A stretch of DNA of 64,000 nt from Tistrella mobilis (GCF_041468085.1 NZ_CP121017.1:4852687-4916686); one strand, 5' to 3'; counted from the first letter of the stretch, positions 27,311 to 37,419 are shown. The notes: generated by a model from the letters alone, not told the origin. Program-made: numbers and translations.

Positions 27311-28239
27311 CCGGCTGGCTGCGGGCCGTGGTGCTGCTGCCGATCTATCTGGCGGTGACGGCGGCACTGATTCCGGTACAGGCGGCACTGGTGGCGCTGA
27401 AGCTGCCTGGTGCCGTACGGTTTCCGCGCTTCTACCACCGGCTGACGTGCCGGCTCATCGGTTTCGACGTCGATGTGGTCGGCACGCCGGTTCGCGACCG
27501 GCCGGCACTGTTCGTTTCCAACCACAGCTCCTATCTCGACATCTCAGTGCTGGGGTCGGTGATCGACGGCTCGTTCATCGCCAAGAGCGAGGTGGCGGAC
27601 TGGCCGCTCTACGGCCTCCTTGCCAAGTTGCAGCGTACCGTGTTCGTGAAGCGCCAGCGCAGCCGTACGGCCGAACAGGCCGACGAAGTGGCGAAGCGGC
27701 TGGAGGCGGGCGATCGGCTTATTCTGTTTCCCGAAGGCACCAGCAATGACGGTCAGCGGGTGCTGCCCTTCCGCACGGCCTTCTTTTCGGTGGCGGATCG
27801 CCGGCCCGGTGGCCGACCGCTGGTGGTGCAGCCGGTCTCTCTGGCCTATACTCATGTCCGCGGTATGCCGATGGGGCGCAAGTTGCGCCCGGCCTATGCC
27901 TGGTATGGCGATATGGATCTGGCCGGCCATCTCTGGAACGCGCTGACCCTGGGACCAGCCCGGGTGGAACTGGTTTTCCATCCGCCGGTTACGATCGATG
28001 ACTTCAAGGACCGCAAAGCGCTTGCCCGCTATTGCGAGCAGGCGGTGGCGGGTGGGGTTGCCCTTGCGCTGCAGGGCCGGTCGACGGCGGCGCTCGCCCT
28101 TATCGGCCAGGCCCTGGCACAACGCGGTCCGGCGGTGGAGGGTGGTGCTCTTCAGGTGGCTGAAGAGGATGAGCCGCTCGACCCCCAGGAAATCGATGCC
28201 GTCGAGGGCGATGCGACCCACGAGGACGCCCGGGCCTGA
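27307..28239 (+). CDS. olsA: Lyso-ornithine lipid O-acyltransferase OlsA (PlsC family)
   Basis: Adds the second acyl chain to lyso-ornithine lipid. An N-terminal membrane helix (AVVLLPIYLAVTAALIPVQAAL) precedes the PlsC acyltransferase core with catalytic HX4D in SNHSSYLDISVLG and the acceptor-binding FPEGTSNDGQR. 310 aa, about 40 longer than the minimal family because of an acidic C-terminal tail. The call over a generic 1-acylglycerol-phosphate acyltransferase rests on the coupling to olsB. Confidence 0.88.
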   Translation: MTGWLRAVVLLPIYLAVTAALIPVQAALVALKLPGAVRFPRFYHRLTCRLIGFDVDVVGTPVRDRPALFVSNHSSYLDISVLGSVIDGSFIAKSEVADWPLYGLLAKLQRTVFVKRQRSRTAEQADEVAKRLEAGDRLILFPEGTSNDGQRVLPFRTAFFSVADRRPGGRPLVVQPVSLAYTHVRGMPMGRKLRPAYAWYGDMDLAGHLWNALTLGPARVELVFHPPVTIDDFKDRKALARYCEQAVAGGVALALQGRSTAALALIGQALAQRGPAVEGGALQVAEEDEPLDPQEIDAVEGDATHEDARA

Positions 28240-28343
28240 AGAGGGCCGGGTGTGTGTCTTGAAGCGGCCGCAGCGCGGCTGATATCTTGCGGGTGAGGCG
28301 GTCAACCGACCGCGGCCCGATCAGAACGAGGCCCGAGGCGAGG

Positions 28344-29744
28344 GTGACGAAGAAGCTCTATATCAAGACCTATGGCTGCCAGATGAACGTCTACGACAGC
28401 GAACGCATGTCGGACGTACTGGCCGCCCAGGGCTTTGCGCCGACCGAGGTCGCGGAAGACGCGGATCTGGTGATCCTCAACACATGCCACATCCGGGAGA
28501 AGGCAGCCGAAAAGGTCTATTCCGATCTGGGGCGGTTGCGCGCAGCGGGTGGTCCCGAGGGGCGGCTGATCGCTGTTGGCGGCTGCGTTGCGCAAGCCGA
28601 GGGCGCCGAGATCCGCACCCGCGCCCCCTTCGTCGACATCGTCTTCGGCCCGCAGACCTACCATCGTCTGGCCGACATGGTGGAACGCGCCAGTCGGGGT
28701 CAGGCGGTGGTCGAAACCGATTTTCCAACCGAAGCCAAGTTCGACCACCTGCCGGCCGCGACCGGCCGGCGCGGCCATACCGCTTTCGTGGCGGTACAGG
28801 AAGGCTGCGACAAGTTCTGCACCTTCTGCGTCGTACCCTATACCCGCGGTGCGGAATACAGCCGCCCGGCGGGTGCCATTCTGGACGAGATTCGTGCGCT
28901 CGCGGTCGACGGCGTGCGCGAGGTGATGCTGCTTGGTCAGAACGTCAACGCCTATCACGGCGCGGCCCCTGACGGGGCCCGCGGCCCGGCGGGCGACTGG
29001 ACCTTGGCCCGGCTGGCGCGCGCGATTGCCGAAATCGACGGCATCGCCCGGATCCGCTACACCACCTCGCACCCCCGTGACATGGGCGGCGACCTGATCC
29101 TGGCCCATCGCGACCTGCCGCAGCTGATGCCTTATCTGCACTTGCCGGTGCAGTCGGGATCCGACCGGATCCTGAAGGCGATGAACCGCAAGCACACCGC
29201 CGAAGACTACCTGCGCATCGTCGACCGGCTGCGTGAGGTGCGCCCCGACATGGCGATGTCCGGGGACTTCATCGTCGGCTTCCCAGGTGAGACCGATGCC
29301 GATTTCGAGGCAACCATGCGGCTGGTGGAGCGGGTCGGTTATGCGCTCGCCTATTCTTTCAAATACAGCCCGCGCCCCGGCACACCCGCGGCGGACCTTG
29401 AAGACCAGGTCCCGGAAGATGTGAAGTCGGAGCGCCTGCAACGGCTGCAGGACCTGCTTTCGGCCCAGCAGCGTGCCTTCAATGCCAGCATGACGGGGCG
29501 GCGCCTGCCGGTGCTGCTGGAGAGGCCCGGCCGGCATGCCGGGCAGATGGTCGGCCGCTCGCCCTACATGCAGGCGGTGGTGGTCGACGCACCCGCGGAA
29601 GCCGCGGGCCGGATGGTGGAGGTCGACATCGACACCGTCAATTCCTTCAGTCTGAACGGGCGGATCACGGGCGGGGAATGGCCGCCGGCAGAGATCGTTA
29701 CCGGGAACGGCCGGATCGCCGTATCCGCCGGGGTGGTTTCTTGA
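28344..29744 (+). CDS. miaB: tRNA-2-methylthio-N6-isopentenyladenosine synthase MiaB
   Basis: Radical-SAM methylthiotransferase that adds a methylthio group to i6A37 of tRNA. The N-terminal domain begins [19 protein letters not shown] with cluster cysteines (YGCQM, NTCHIR, GGCVAQ), the radical-SAM motif is [17 protein letters not shown], and a TRAM domain ends the protein. GTG 28344 with GAGGCGAGG upstream gives 466 aa, the family length. It leads the miaB-phoH-ybeY-corC-lnt run. Confidence 0.95.
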   Translation: MTKKLYIKTYGCQMNVYDSERMSDVLAAQGFAPTEVAEDADLVILNTCHIREKAAEKVYSDLGRLRAAGGPEGRLIAVGGCVAQAEGAEIRTRAPFVDIVFGPQTYHRLADMVERASRGQAVVETDFPTEAKFDHLPAATGRRGHTAFVAVQEGCDKFCTFCVVPYTRGAEYSRPAGAILDEIRALAVDGVREVMLLGQNVNAYHGAAPDGARGPAGDWTLARLARAIAEIDGIARIRYTTSHPRDMGGDLILAHRDLPQLMPYLHLPVQSGSDRILKAMNRKHTAEDYLRIVDRLREVRPDMAMSGDFIVGFPGETDADFEATMRLVERVGYALAYSFKYSPRPGTPAADLEDQVPEDVKSERLQRLQDLLSAQQRAFNASMTGRRLPVLLERPGRHAGQMVGRSPYMQAVVVDAPAEAAGRMVEVDIDTVNSFSLNGRITGGEWPPAEIVTGNGRIAVSAGVVS

Positions 29745-30928
29745 CGACCCGGCGCACCGATCGCGCGGCACGCGGCCGCACCCCTATGGCCGCCGAGCGG
29801 GTTGCCGCAGCCGATACCGATGCGGTGATCCTGGATTTCGACGACAACCATCTGCTCGCGCTGCTGGTCGGCGAACATGACGAGCATCTGGTGCGGATCG
29901 AGAGCCAGCTTGGCGTGCACATCGTCAGCCGTGGCAACCGGCTGGCGATCCAGGGCCGCGAGAGCGCCCAGGATGCCGCCGCCGACGTGCTGGACGGCCT
30001 TTACCAGCGGCTGAAGCGCAACCTGATCGTGACCATGGCCGAGGTCGACGCCGCGATCCGTATGGTCACCCAGGCGGCCACTGCGGCACTCGGCACCGAG
30101 GCGTTGGAAATCCCGCCGGCAGAGGCCACCACCACCATTGCGCATCCGGCGACAGGGCGGAACGGCGATCACGGCGCGCAGGCAGGCGCCTACATCACCG
30201 GCGAAGTGGTCATCAAGACCAAGAAGAAGCGGATCACGCCCCGCTCCATGCGTCAGGGCGCCTATCTGTCGGCGATCCGCGATCATGATCTGGTCTTCGG
30301 CATCGGCCCGGCGGGCACCGGTAAGACCTATCTGGCGGTCGCTATGGCCGTGGCGCTGTTCCTGGAGAAGAAGGTCGATCGCATCATCCTGTCGCGGCCG
30401 GCGGTCGAGGCGGGCGAGCGGCTGGGTTTTCTGCCCGGCACGCTGGAGGAGAAGGTGAACCCCTATCTCCGGCCGCTCTATGATGCGCTTCAGGATACCC
30501 TGCCCGACGATATCGTCGCCAAGCTGATCGAAAGCGGCAAGATCGAGGTGGCACCGCTCGCCTTCATGCGCGGCCGTACCCTGTCCAACGCCTTCGTGAT
30601 CCTGGACGAGGCCCAGAACACCACCGCGGTGCAGATGAAGATGTTCCTCACCCGCCTGGGTGAGAACAGCCGCATGGTGATCACCGGCGACCTGTCGCAG
30701 ATCGACCTGCCTGCCGGCACCGTATCGGGCCTGTCGGATGCGCTGTCGGTGCTGGGACGGCTGAAGGAGGTGCCGGTCGTTACCTTCGACGACACGGACG
30801 TTGTCCGTCACCCGCTTGTGGCCCGGATCGTGCGTGCCTATGACGCCCGCGACGAGGCCCGGCGCCGCCCGCGGCGGCAGTTGGAGCGTGGTGCCACCGT
30901 TGAGGCGACCGGGGAGGGCGGGGCATGA
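29741..30928 (+). CDS. PhoH-like ATPase (YbeZ)
   Basis: Cytoplasmic P-loop protein associated with YbeY in rRNA/RNA quality control. It has an N-terminal KH-like segment (about residues 30-90), Walker [19 protein letters not shown], Walker [12 protein letters not shown] and the [15 protein letters not shown] sensor. The start is uncertain: TTG 29741 overlaps the miaB stop by 4 nt, while ATG 29786 lies 15 codons later; neither has a strong ribosome binding site. 395 or 380 aa. The C-terminal tail is Arg-rich. Confidence 0.9.
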   Translation: MTTRRTDRAARGRTPMAAERVAAADTDAVILDFDDNHLLALLVGEHDEHLVRIESQLGVHIVSRGNRLAIQGRESAQDAAADVLDGLYQRLKRNLIVTMAEVDAAIRMVTQAATAALGTEALEIPPAEATTTIAHPATGRNGDHGAQAGAYITGEVVIKTKKKRITPRSMRQGAYLSAIRDHDLVFGIGPAGTGKTYLAVAMAVALFLEKKVDRIILSRPAVEAGERLGFLPGTLEEKVNPYLRPLYDALQDTLPDDIVAKLIESGKIEVAPLAFMRGRTLSNAFVILDEAQNTTAVQMKMFLTRLGENSRMVITGDLSQIDLPAGTVSGLSDALSVLGRLKEVPVVTFDDTDVVRHPLVARIVRAYDARDEARRRPRRQLERGATVEATGEGGA

Positions 30929-31584
30929 ACGGGCTGCCGGTGCAAGAGGGTGGCGACGGGGACGAAACCGGAGATGTCGAGACCCTGGCTCTGCTCGGCG
31001 GTCGGGTGGAGGTCACCCTGCAACGTGTCGGGGAGATCTGGTCCGATCCGGTCTGGGATGCGCCGGCCGGCCGGCTCGACGGGGCGCTCTCCGAGGCACT
31101 GGGGCGCCTGGCCGGTGCCCTCCTGACCATGGCGGCGTCAGACCTGCTTGAGCGGGTGGAAGACCGGTTGATCGAAATCTCGGTAACTCTGACGGATGAT
31201 GCGGCCGTGCGCGAACTCAATCGCGAGTGGCGGGACAAGGACAGACCGACTAATGTCCTGTCCTTTCCGGCTGAGGCCATCGATCCGGATGATCCGGAGA
31301 CGATCGACGATGTCCTCGACCTGCTGCCCGCCGAGGCGCCGCTTATGCTGGGCGATGTCGTCGTTGCCGCCGAAACGGTCAGGGCCGAGGCAGCCCGGCA
31401 GGGCAAGGTGTCGAGGGCTCATCTGATGCATCTGGTCGCCCATGGCCTGTTGCACCTGCTTGGCCATGACCATGTCGAAGACGATCAGGCCGAGCGGATG
31501 GAAGCCATTGAGATCCGCTGCCTGGCGGGCTTCGATATCGCCGACCCCTATGCCGAAATCGAGGGTGCGCCTGACTCGGATTGA
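30925..31584 (+). CDS. ybeY: Endoribonuclease YbeY (rRNA maturation factor)
   Basis: Metal-dependent RNase needed for 16S rRNA 3' maturation. The zinc-binding HGLLHLLGHDH motif is exact, and LNREWRDKDRPTNVLSFP is conserved. At 219 aa it is longer than the 155-aa E. coli protein, through an N-terminal extension found in many alphaproteobacteria; a later start is possible. It overlaps the phoH-like gene by 4 nt. Confidence 0.94.
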   Translation: MNGLPVQEGGDGDETGDVETLALLGGRVEVTLQRVGEIWSDPVWDAPAGRLDGALSEALGRLAGALLTMAASDLLERVEDRLIEISVTLTDDAAVRELNREWRDKDRPTNVLSFPAEAIDPDDPETIDDVLDLLPAEAPLMLGDVVVAAETVRAEAARQGKVSRAHLMHLVAHGLLHLLGHDHVEDDQAERMEAIEIRCLAGFDIADPYAEIEGAPDSD

Positions 31585-31828
31585 ACGGGCCCTGCGGCTT
31601 GCCGGACAACATGCGGGTACCGCGCTGCTGCCGCGTTCAGATCGATGATTGACGACACCCCCGGCTTCGTTGGAGAGTCTGAGATGTCGGAGGATCAAGG
31701 GGGCCGTTCCGGGCAGGGCGGCAACAGGATCGACCGGACCGCAGGGCTGGCCTGGGTCCGAGGGCAGGGGGCCCCGGGCCCGGATCATGAGGATCCGTCG
31801 GCGCCGGCGGCCCATCGGGCAGGAAGCG

Positions 31829-32737
31829 ATGAGCGACCAATCTTCGTCTAGACGGCCCCGCTCGGGCGGGGCCGGCAACACTTCCCTGGGGCATCTGTTG
31901 ATGTCCTGGCTCGGCGGCGGGCGTTCCCGCGACCGGGACGAACTGCGCGAGAGCCTGGTTGAACTGGCCGAGCGCATCGAAGGCGAGGAGGAGGAGCGCG
32001 AGGCGCTCGATCCCGCCGAACGCCAGCTGGTGACCAACGTCCTGAAACTGGGCGACCTGACCGTCGAGGACGTGATGGTACCGCGCGCGGACATCATTGC
32101 CATCGAGATCTCCACACCCATCGACGCAGCTCTTCACGCCATGGCCGAGGCGGGACATTCCCGGCTGCCGGTCTATCGTGGCACGCTCGACGAGCTGGTC
32201 GGTATGGTCCACATCAAGGATGTGGTGGGCCGCCTGGGGGAGACAGGCACGCTGGAGAGCCCGGGACTGGTGCGGGAGGTGCTGTTCGAAGCCCCGTCGA
32301 GGCGGGTGCTCGATCTGCTCAACCGCATGCGCACCACCCGCATCCATCTTGCCATCGTGGTGGATGAATACGGTGGCACTGACGGTCTTGTGACGATCGA
32401 GGATCTGGTCGAGCAGATCGTCGGCGAGATTGAGGACGAGCACGACGATCTGCAACAGCCGCGGCTGGAGGAAGTTGAAGACGGTGTCTTCGAAGCGGAC
32501 GCCCGGCTGGACGTCGAGGAACTGGAAGCGCGGCTCGATCGGGTTCTGGTCGATGACGACGAGGATGTCGACACGCTCGGTGGCCTGGTGTTCGCCCTGA
32601 CCGGCCGTGTACCGGCAGCGGGTGAGACGGTGGAGCATCCGGCGGGGCTGGTCTTCGAGGTTCTGGATGCCGATCCCCGGCGGATCAAGCGGTTGCGTAT
32701 CCGTGTGACCGCTCCTGAAGCCACGACTGCCGCGTGA
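31829..32737 (+). CDS. corC: CorC/HlyC-type CBS-domain protein
   Basis: Cytoplasmic protein with paired CBS domains (VEDVMVPRADIIAIEI...HSRLPVYRGTLDELVGMVHIKDV and IHLAIVVDEYGGTDGLVTIEDLVEQIVGEI) and a C-terminal CorC_HlyC domain (LGGLVFALTGRVPAAGE). It is linked to Mg/Co efflux. The ATG at 31829 follows AGGAAG by 5 nt; the open frame extends upstream to 31649 without family similarity. 302 aa. Its end overlaps the lnt start by 4 nt. Confidence 0.92.
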   Translation: MSDQSSSRRPRSGGAGNTSLGHLLMSWLGGGRSRDRDELRESLVELAERIEGEEEEREALDPAERQLVTNVLKLGDLTVEDVMVPRADIIAIEISTPIDAALHAMAEAGHSRLPVYRGTLDELVGMVHIKDVVGRLGETGTLESPGLVREVLFEAPSRRVLDLLNRMRTTRIHLAIVVDEYGGTDGLVTIEDLVEQIVGEIEDEHDDLQQPRLEEVEDGVFEADARLDVEELEARLDRVLVDDDEDVDTLGGLVFALTGRVPAAGETVEHPAGLVFEVLDADPRRIKRLRIRVTAPEATTAA

Positions 32738-34365
32738 CTCTGGCTGATCGGGACCGTCCGGCTGCGGGAGGCCGGCTTCATCGCCTTGCCGACCGGGTCG
32801 GTAGGCTTGGCGTGCGTGCGCGGCTGGGGCTCGCGGCACTCGCCGGCGGCTTTTCTACGGCGGCACTGCCGCCGGCTGACGCCTGGCCTCTGGGCTTCGT
32901 TGCCTTCACCCTGTTCCTCCTTTTGCTCGACGGCGTGCGCGGCCGGCTCTGGCCGGGCTTCTGGACCGGCTGGGCCTTCGGGCTCGGCCAGTTCGCTGCC
33001 GGGTTGTACTGGATCGGCGTCGCCTTCTTCGTGGACGCGGCAGCCTTCGGGGCGCTGGCGGTGCCATCGGTTCTGGGGCTTTCCGCCGGGCTTGCGATCT
33101 TCACGGGCCTCGTCGGCGTGGTACAGGCCCGCGCGGCCCCTCAGGGCCCGGGACGGGTGCTGTTCCTGGCCGTCGCCTGGATCGTGGCCGAATGGCTGCG
33201 CGGCCATATCCTGACGGGATTTCCCTGGAATCTGATCGGCGCCTCTGCCCTTGCCGTCCCGGCCCTGGCGCAGGGGGCTGCAATCGTCGGCACCTATGGC
33301 ATGGGTCTGCTCGCCGTTGCCGTCTTTGCGGCCCCGGCGCTGCTACTGATCCGGGGGCAGGAGGACCGGCGGCCGGCACTGATGACCGGCGGCCTGATTC
33401 TGGCGGTGCTGCTGGGGACGGGCGTGTGGGGTACCCTGCGCCTCGAAACCCATCAGACAGCAACGGTGCCGGGGGTAAAGCTCCGCCTCGTCCAGGCAGC
33501 GATCGACCAGAAGGAAAAGTGGCGGGGCGGAATGAAGGCGCAGCATCTGCGCACCCATCTCGATCTGACCCGGGGGCCGGGCTTCGCCACCGTCACTGAC
33601 GTGATCTGGCCTGAAACCGCGATCGGCTACTATCCCCAGCAGGAAGCCGAGATCCGCGAGGTGCTGGCCCGTGCCGTGCCGCCAGGCGGGTTACTGATAA
33701 CGGGTGCGCCCCGCGTGGAGTGGACGCCGCCTCCGGCCGGATCGCCCCCGGGAACTGAACCGCAGCCGCGGGTGTTCAATTCGGTCATGGCGATCGATGA
33801 TCAGGCACGGATCCTGGGCGTCTACGACAAGGCGCATCTGGTCCCCTTCGGCGAATACGTACCGTTGCGCGAGCTAAACCCCTTCCCGAAGCTCACGGCT
33901 GGTAGCATCGACTTCACCCCCGGACCGGGGCCGGCGACGTTGGCGCTGCCTGGCCTGCCGCCGGTGAGCCCGCTGATCTGCTATGAGGCGATCTTTCCAG
34001 GGGAGGTGACGGCGGGCGCCGCCACCATCCTTCGGCCTGGCTTTTTGCTGAATGTCACCAATGACGGCTGGTTCGGCCTGACGGCCGGGCCACATCAGCA
34101 TTTTGCCTCGGCGCGGCTGCGGAGTATTGAGGAAGGCTTGCCGCTCGTGCGTGCGGCGAATAACGGCATTTCCGCGATTGTCGATCCGCTGGGGCGGGTC
34201 ATCGCCTTGCTGGAGCTGGATCGCCGGGGCGTCCTGGACGGGCCGCTGCCGACCGCCCTGCCTCCGACCCTTTATGCCCGTGTCGGTGACGGATCGGTTG
34301 CGGTAGTGGGGCTGATCGTTCTGGTGCTCGCTTTTCTCCTTCGCGTTCCACGGAGGAGAAATTGA
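32734..34365 (+). CDS. lnt: Apolipoprotein N-acyltransferase
   Basis: Adds the third acyl chain to lipoproteins in the inner membrane. About six N-terminal helices (residues 25-230) precede a periplasmic nitrilase-like domain with the catalytic triad Glu (VIWPETAIGYYP), Lys (VYDKAHLVPFGEYVP) and Cys (SPLICYEAIFPGE); NVTNDGWFG is also conserved. A last helix lies at the C-terminus. 543 aa. GTG start at 32734 overlaps corC. Confidence 0.95.
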   Translation: MTLADRDRPAAGGRLHRLADRVGRLGVRARLGLAALAGGFSTAALPPADAWPLGFVAFTLFLLLLDGVRGRLWPGFWTGWAFGLGQFAAGLYWIGVAFFVDAAAFGALAVPSVLGLSAGLAIFTGLVGVVQARAAPQGPGRVLFLAVAWIVAEWLRGHILTGFPWNLIGASALAVPALAQGAAIVGTYGMGLLAVAVFAAPALLLIRGQEDRRPALMTGGLILAVLLGTGVWGTLRLETHQTATVPGVKLRLVQAAIDQKEKWRGGMKAQHLRTHLDLTRGPGFATVTDVIWPETAIGYYPQQEAEIREVLARAVPPGGLLITGAPRVEWTPPPAGSPPGTEPQPRVFNSVMAIDDQARILGVYDKAHLVPFGEYVPLRELNPFPKLTAGSIDFTPGPGPATLALPGLPPVSPLICYEAIFPGEVTAGAATILRPGFLLNVTNDGWFGLTAGPHQHFASARLRSIEEGLPLVRAANNGISAIVDPLGRVIALLELDRRGVLDGPLPTALPPTLYARVGDGSVAVVGLIVLVLAFLLRVPRRRN

Positions 34366-34671
34366 GGGTGGCTGCATATCTTCCGGATTGAGGAGCGACG
34401 TCTTTCGCGTGTGGCGGGTCTGACCGGACGGCGCCGGATCGCATGCCGGTTGTTCGGCTACCTGTCGACGCCGTGGCGCCGGAGCCGGCAATCGGAGCGT
34501 GGGCCACATGTCATCAAAGGCGAGTAGGCCTTGCAATGCAACCCGGAATGCGCGTTTCGGGAATTGCGATGCGCGCGCCGGGGTTGACCCATGCCATGGC
34601 GTGATGTCATCTATCCGCCTGACAAACGGGCCGGAATTGAAGGCAGCCGTGAGCGAGGAGGGATGAAACGG
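34366..34671 (+). other. Intergenic region between lnt and the XRE regulator
   Basis: 306 nt with no gene that I can support. A weak promoter candidate is TTGACC (34584-34589) with TCATCT 17 bp downstream (34607-34612), about 60 nt before the regulator start. No convincing lnt terminator with a T-run is present. Confidence 0.4.
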
Positions 34672-35109
34672 ATGGCGACGCGACTGAACCCAATTGATGC
34701 CCATGTCGGTGGCCGGGTGCGGCTCCGCCGCCAGCTCATGGGGCTTAGCCAGGAAAAGCTGGGGCAGCGGGTCGGCCTGACGTTCCAGCAGATTCAGAAA
34801 TACGAGCGTGGGGCAAACCGTATTGGTGCCGGCCGCTTGTTCCTGATCGCGCATGCACTCAATGTTCCGGTGTCGTTCTTTTACGAAGACGTTGGAACGG
34901 TGACGGCCGAAGAAGGCTCTGACGGCATCGACGACGGGTTCGACTGGCTGGTCATGGATGGACCCGAAGCGCAGACCCTGGCCTTCAATTTCTCTCGCAT
35001 CCGCGACCCGCGTGCGCGTGCGCGGGTCGTCGAACTGGCCCGAACCATCAGTGACGGCCTTGCGACCGCCTCCCAAAAAAGCGCTCTTGATTCCGACGTC
35101 GCACCGTGA
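34672..35109 (+). CDS. XRE-family helix-turn-helix regulator
   Basis: A 145-aa transcription factor. The HTH is GGRVRLRRQLMGLSQEKLGQRVGLTFQQIQKYERGANRIG near the N-terminus, of the Cro/CI type, followed by an acidic linker and a helical C-terminus. ATG 34672 lies 9 nt after GAGGAGGG; the ATG at 34663 is too close to it. Related regulators are common in alphaproteobacteria, and the position just ahead of metK is suggestive, but the target is unknown. Confidence 0.88.
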   Translation: MATRLNPIDAHVGGRVRLRRQLMGLSQEKLGQRVGLTFQQIQKYERGANRIGAGRLFLIAHALNVPVSFFYEDVGTVTAEEGSDGIDDGFDWLVMDGPEAQTLAFNFSRIRDPRARARVVELARTISDGLATASQKSALDSDVAP

Positions 35110-35158
35110 AAGTTTCATCTGACGACGAAGTTGAAACTTCCGCGTGAATATGTAGGGT
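35110..35158 (+). promoter_or_regulatory. Candidate metK promoter with overlapping inverted repeats
   Basis: TTGAAA (35131-35136) and TAGGGT (35153-35158) with a 16-bp spacer form a plausible promoter ahead of the SAM-II aptamer. The -35 is inside GAAGTT-GA-AACTTC (35127-35140), and AAGTTTCA (35110-35117) pairs with TGAAACTT (35132-35139). These repeats may be an operator, possibly of the adjacent XRE protein, or the end of its transcript. Confidence 0.45.
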
Positions 35159-35199
35159 GTCGATAGCGCACCCGGCGTAGGCGTGGATGTCGCTACATC

Positions 35200-35256
35200 G
35201 TCCGTGGTCGGATTTGTGCCGCTTGCCGCCACGTTAAACAGTGCGCTAAGTGGGCT
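35200..35256 (+). ncRNA. SAM-II riboswitch aptamer upstream of metK
   Basis: The stretch follows the SAM-II (metA motif) pattern of alphaproteobacteria: P1 strands CGTGG (35203-35207) and CCACG (35229-35233), the loop words GATTTG and GCTTGC between them, then CGTTAAACA and GCGCTAAG forming the conserved 3' half that closes the pseudoknot. SAM binding by this class lowers expression of methionine genes. Here it precedes SAM synthetase itself. The 150 nt between the aptamer and the metK ATG, unusual for this class, contains further stems (GGCACC/GGTGCC at 35314 and 35341; GGACC/GGTCC at 35348 and 35370). Confidence 0.85.
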
Positions 35257-35406
35257 TGGTGGTGCGCGGTCGCGTCATCTGCCGAGAACCCAGACGCACG
35301 GAGTCCTTAAACTGGCACCGGCGCGGTTGCCGCCCGCACTGGTGCCCGGACCGCGGATTCCGAGTTCGTGGTCCGTCGTCGGTTCTTGAGGGGTTGAACA
35401 CGCGCC

Positions 35407-36576
35407 ATGGCCCGCAGCAACTATCTTTTTACGAGCGAATCCGTCTCCGAAGGACATCCGGACAAGATCTGTGATCGGATTTCGGATGCGGTGCTTGATC
35501 ATCTGCTTGCCGCAGACCCGTATTCCCGCGTCGCATGCGAGACGCTCGCCACCACCAACCGCGTGGTGATCGCAGGCGAGATCCGCTCGCACGGCGACAC
35601 GTCTCCGGCAACGATCGAGCGTGTCGCCAGAGAGGTGATCCGCGACATCGGCTACGAACAGGACGGCTTTCACTGGAACACGGCGAAGGTCGAGGTCCTG
35701 CTGCATGAACAGTCGGCTGACATCGCCATGGGCGTGGATGCCACGGGCAACAAGGACGAGGGTGCCGGCGACCAGGGTATCATGTTCGGCTATGCCTGCC
35801 GCGAGACCGATGCGCTGATGCCGGCGCCGATCCATTATGCCCACACCATCCTGCGCAACCTGCGCACGGCCCGCCGTTCGGGCGATATCTCGGTGCTCGG
35901 CCCCGATGCCAAGAGCCAGGTAACGCTGGAATATGTGGACGGCAAGCCGGTCCGCGCGACCTCGATCGTGCTGTCGACCCAGCATCTGGCATCGGCGTCG
36001 CAGGAGGATGTCCGCGCGGCCGTCCTGCCGGTGATCGAGGCCTCGCTGCCGTCCGGCTGGATGTGCGACGATGCCGGGCTCTACATCAACCCGACCGGCA
36101 ACTTCGTGATCGGCGGTCCCGACGGTGATGCCGGCCTCACCGGCCGCAAGATCATCGTCGACACCTATGGTGGTGCCGCTCCTCATGGCGGCGGCGCATT
36201 CTCGGGCAAGGATCCCACCAAAGTCGACCGCTCGGCTGCCTATGCCGCACGCTATCTGGCGAAGAATGTGGTGGCAGCCGGCCTTGCCGATCGCTGCACC
36301 ATTCAGCTTGCCTATGCGATCGGCGTCTCGCACCCGCTGTCGGTCTATGTCGATACCTACGGCACCGGCCAGGTCGACGAGGCTAAGCTTGAGAAGGCGC
36401 TCCGCGAAGCGATGAACCTGACGCCCCGTGGCATTCGCGAACATCTGAAGCTGAACCGGCCGATTTTCGGCCGGACGGCGGCCTATGGTCATTTCGGCCG
36501 TGACCCCGAGGCCGATGGCGGCTTCTCGTGGGAGAAGACCGACCTCGCCGACACGATCAAGCAGCTTGTGCTCTGA
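35407..36576 (+). CDS. metK: S-adenosylmethionine synthetase
   Basis: Makes SAM from methionine and ATP. Opening [24 protein letters not shown], the hexapeptide-type [12 protein letters not shown] and the P-loop-like [20 protein letters not shown] are all conserved. 389 aa. GAGGGG lies 13 nt before the ATG, a long spacing. Regulated probably by the SAM-II aptamer, and closed by a strong terminator. Confidence 0.97.
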   Translation: MARSNYLFTSESVSEGHPDKICDRISDAVLDHLLAADPYSRVACETLATTNRVVIAGEIRSHGDTSPATIERVAREVIRDIGYEQDGFHWNTAKVEVLLHEQSADIAMGVDATGNKDEGAGDQGIMFGYACRETDALMPAPIHYAHTILRNLRTARRSGDISVLGPDAKSQVTLEYVDGKPVRATSIVLSTQHLASASQEDVRAAVLPVIEASLPSGWMCDDAGLYINPTGNFVIGGPDGDAGLTGRKIIVDTYGGAAPHGGGAFSGKDPTKVDRSAAYAARYLAKNVVAAGLADRCTIQLAYAIGVSHPLSVYVDTYGTGQVDEAKLEKALREAMNLTPRGIREHLKLNRPIFGRTAAYGHFGRDPEADGGFSWEKTDLADTIKQLVL

Positions 36577-36596
36577 TCCCCATTCGTGCGATCAGC

Positions 36597-36635
36597 GGGG
36601 CGGCGGCCGGCAACGGCCGCCGCCCCGTTGCGTTT
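36597..36635 (+). terminator. Strong Rho-independent terminator after metK
   Basis: A perfect 13-bp stem, GGGGCGGCGGCCG (36597-36609) with CGGCCGCCGCCCC (36614-36626), has a GCAA tetraloop and is followed by GTTGCGTTTT. It separates metK from trmB, so trmB may depend on read-through or its own promoter. Confidence 0.85.
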
Positions 36636-36675
36636 TCGACCCGATCTTCAGCCGCAAGCCGGACCCGTGCCGACG

Positions 36676-37419
36676 ATGACCAGCGCCGACGATACCCGGA
36701 CCACCGGGACCGAGACCGCAGCGGATGCTGCCGGTGAGAGCATGGGCCGCCGCCATTTTGGCCGGCGGGTGGGGCGTCCGCTCAAGGCCGGGCGCAGCCG
36801 GGCAATGGAAGAAACCCTGCCCGAGCTGGCGATCGATCTGCCGGAGCCGGGCACGCAACTGGACCCCGCCCGGCTGTTCGATCGGCCGATGCGCGAAATC
36901 GCAGTCGAGATCGGCTTTGGCGGCGGCGAGCATCTGATTGCCCGGGCCGAGGCCGAGCCGGATACCGGCTTCATCGGCTGCGAGCCCTATATCGGGGGTA
37001 TGTCGGCCTTCCTGGTGGAGCTGGAGCGTCGCGGCCTGCGCAATGTCCGGGTGCTGGGCGATGATGCGGCAAAGCTGCTCGATGCCCTGCCCGATGCCTC
37101 GCTTGCCCGCGTTTATCTGCTGTTTTCCGACCCCTGGCCCAAGCGTCGCCACAATAAGCGCCGCTTCATCCAGACGGAGACGGTCGCAGGTCTCGCCCGG
37201 GTGATCCGGCCGGGCGGCCGGCTGATCGCAGCCACCGACCACACCGATCTTTGTGCCTGGACGCTTGCTCATGTTCGCGCCCATCCCGATTTCGTCTGGG
37301 AGGCCCGCCGGCCGGGCGACTGGCAGCGGCGGCCGGAAGGCCAGATCGAGACCCGCTATGAGGCGAAGGCCCGCGCTGCCGGGCGCGTGCCGGTGTTCAT
37401 GAGTTTCCAGCGCTCTTGA
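36676..37419 (+). CDS. trmB: tRNA (guanine-N7-)-methyltransferase
   Basis: SAM-dependent methylation of G46 in tRNA variable loops. The SAM site is AVEIGFGGGEHLIARA and the family signature FSDPWPKRRHNKRRFIQ is exact. 247 aa from ATG 36676; a GTG at 36667 is possible. The N-terminal 45 residues, basic and low in complexity, are an extension usual in alphaproteobacteria. It sits just downstream of the enzyme that makes its methyl donor. Confidence 0.94.
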   Translation: MTSADDTRTTGTETAADAAGESMGRRHFGRRVGRPLKAGRSRAMEETLPELAIDLPEPGTQLDPARLFDRPMREIAVEIGFGGGEHLIARAEAEPDTGFIGCEPYIGGMSAFLVELERRGLRNVRVLGDDAAKLLDALPDASLARVYLLFSDPWPKRRHNKRRFIQTETVAGLARVIRPGGRLIAATDHTDLCAWTLAHVRAHPDFVWEARRPGDWQRRPEGQIETRYEAKARAAGRVPVFMSFQRS

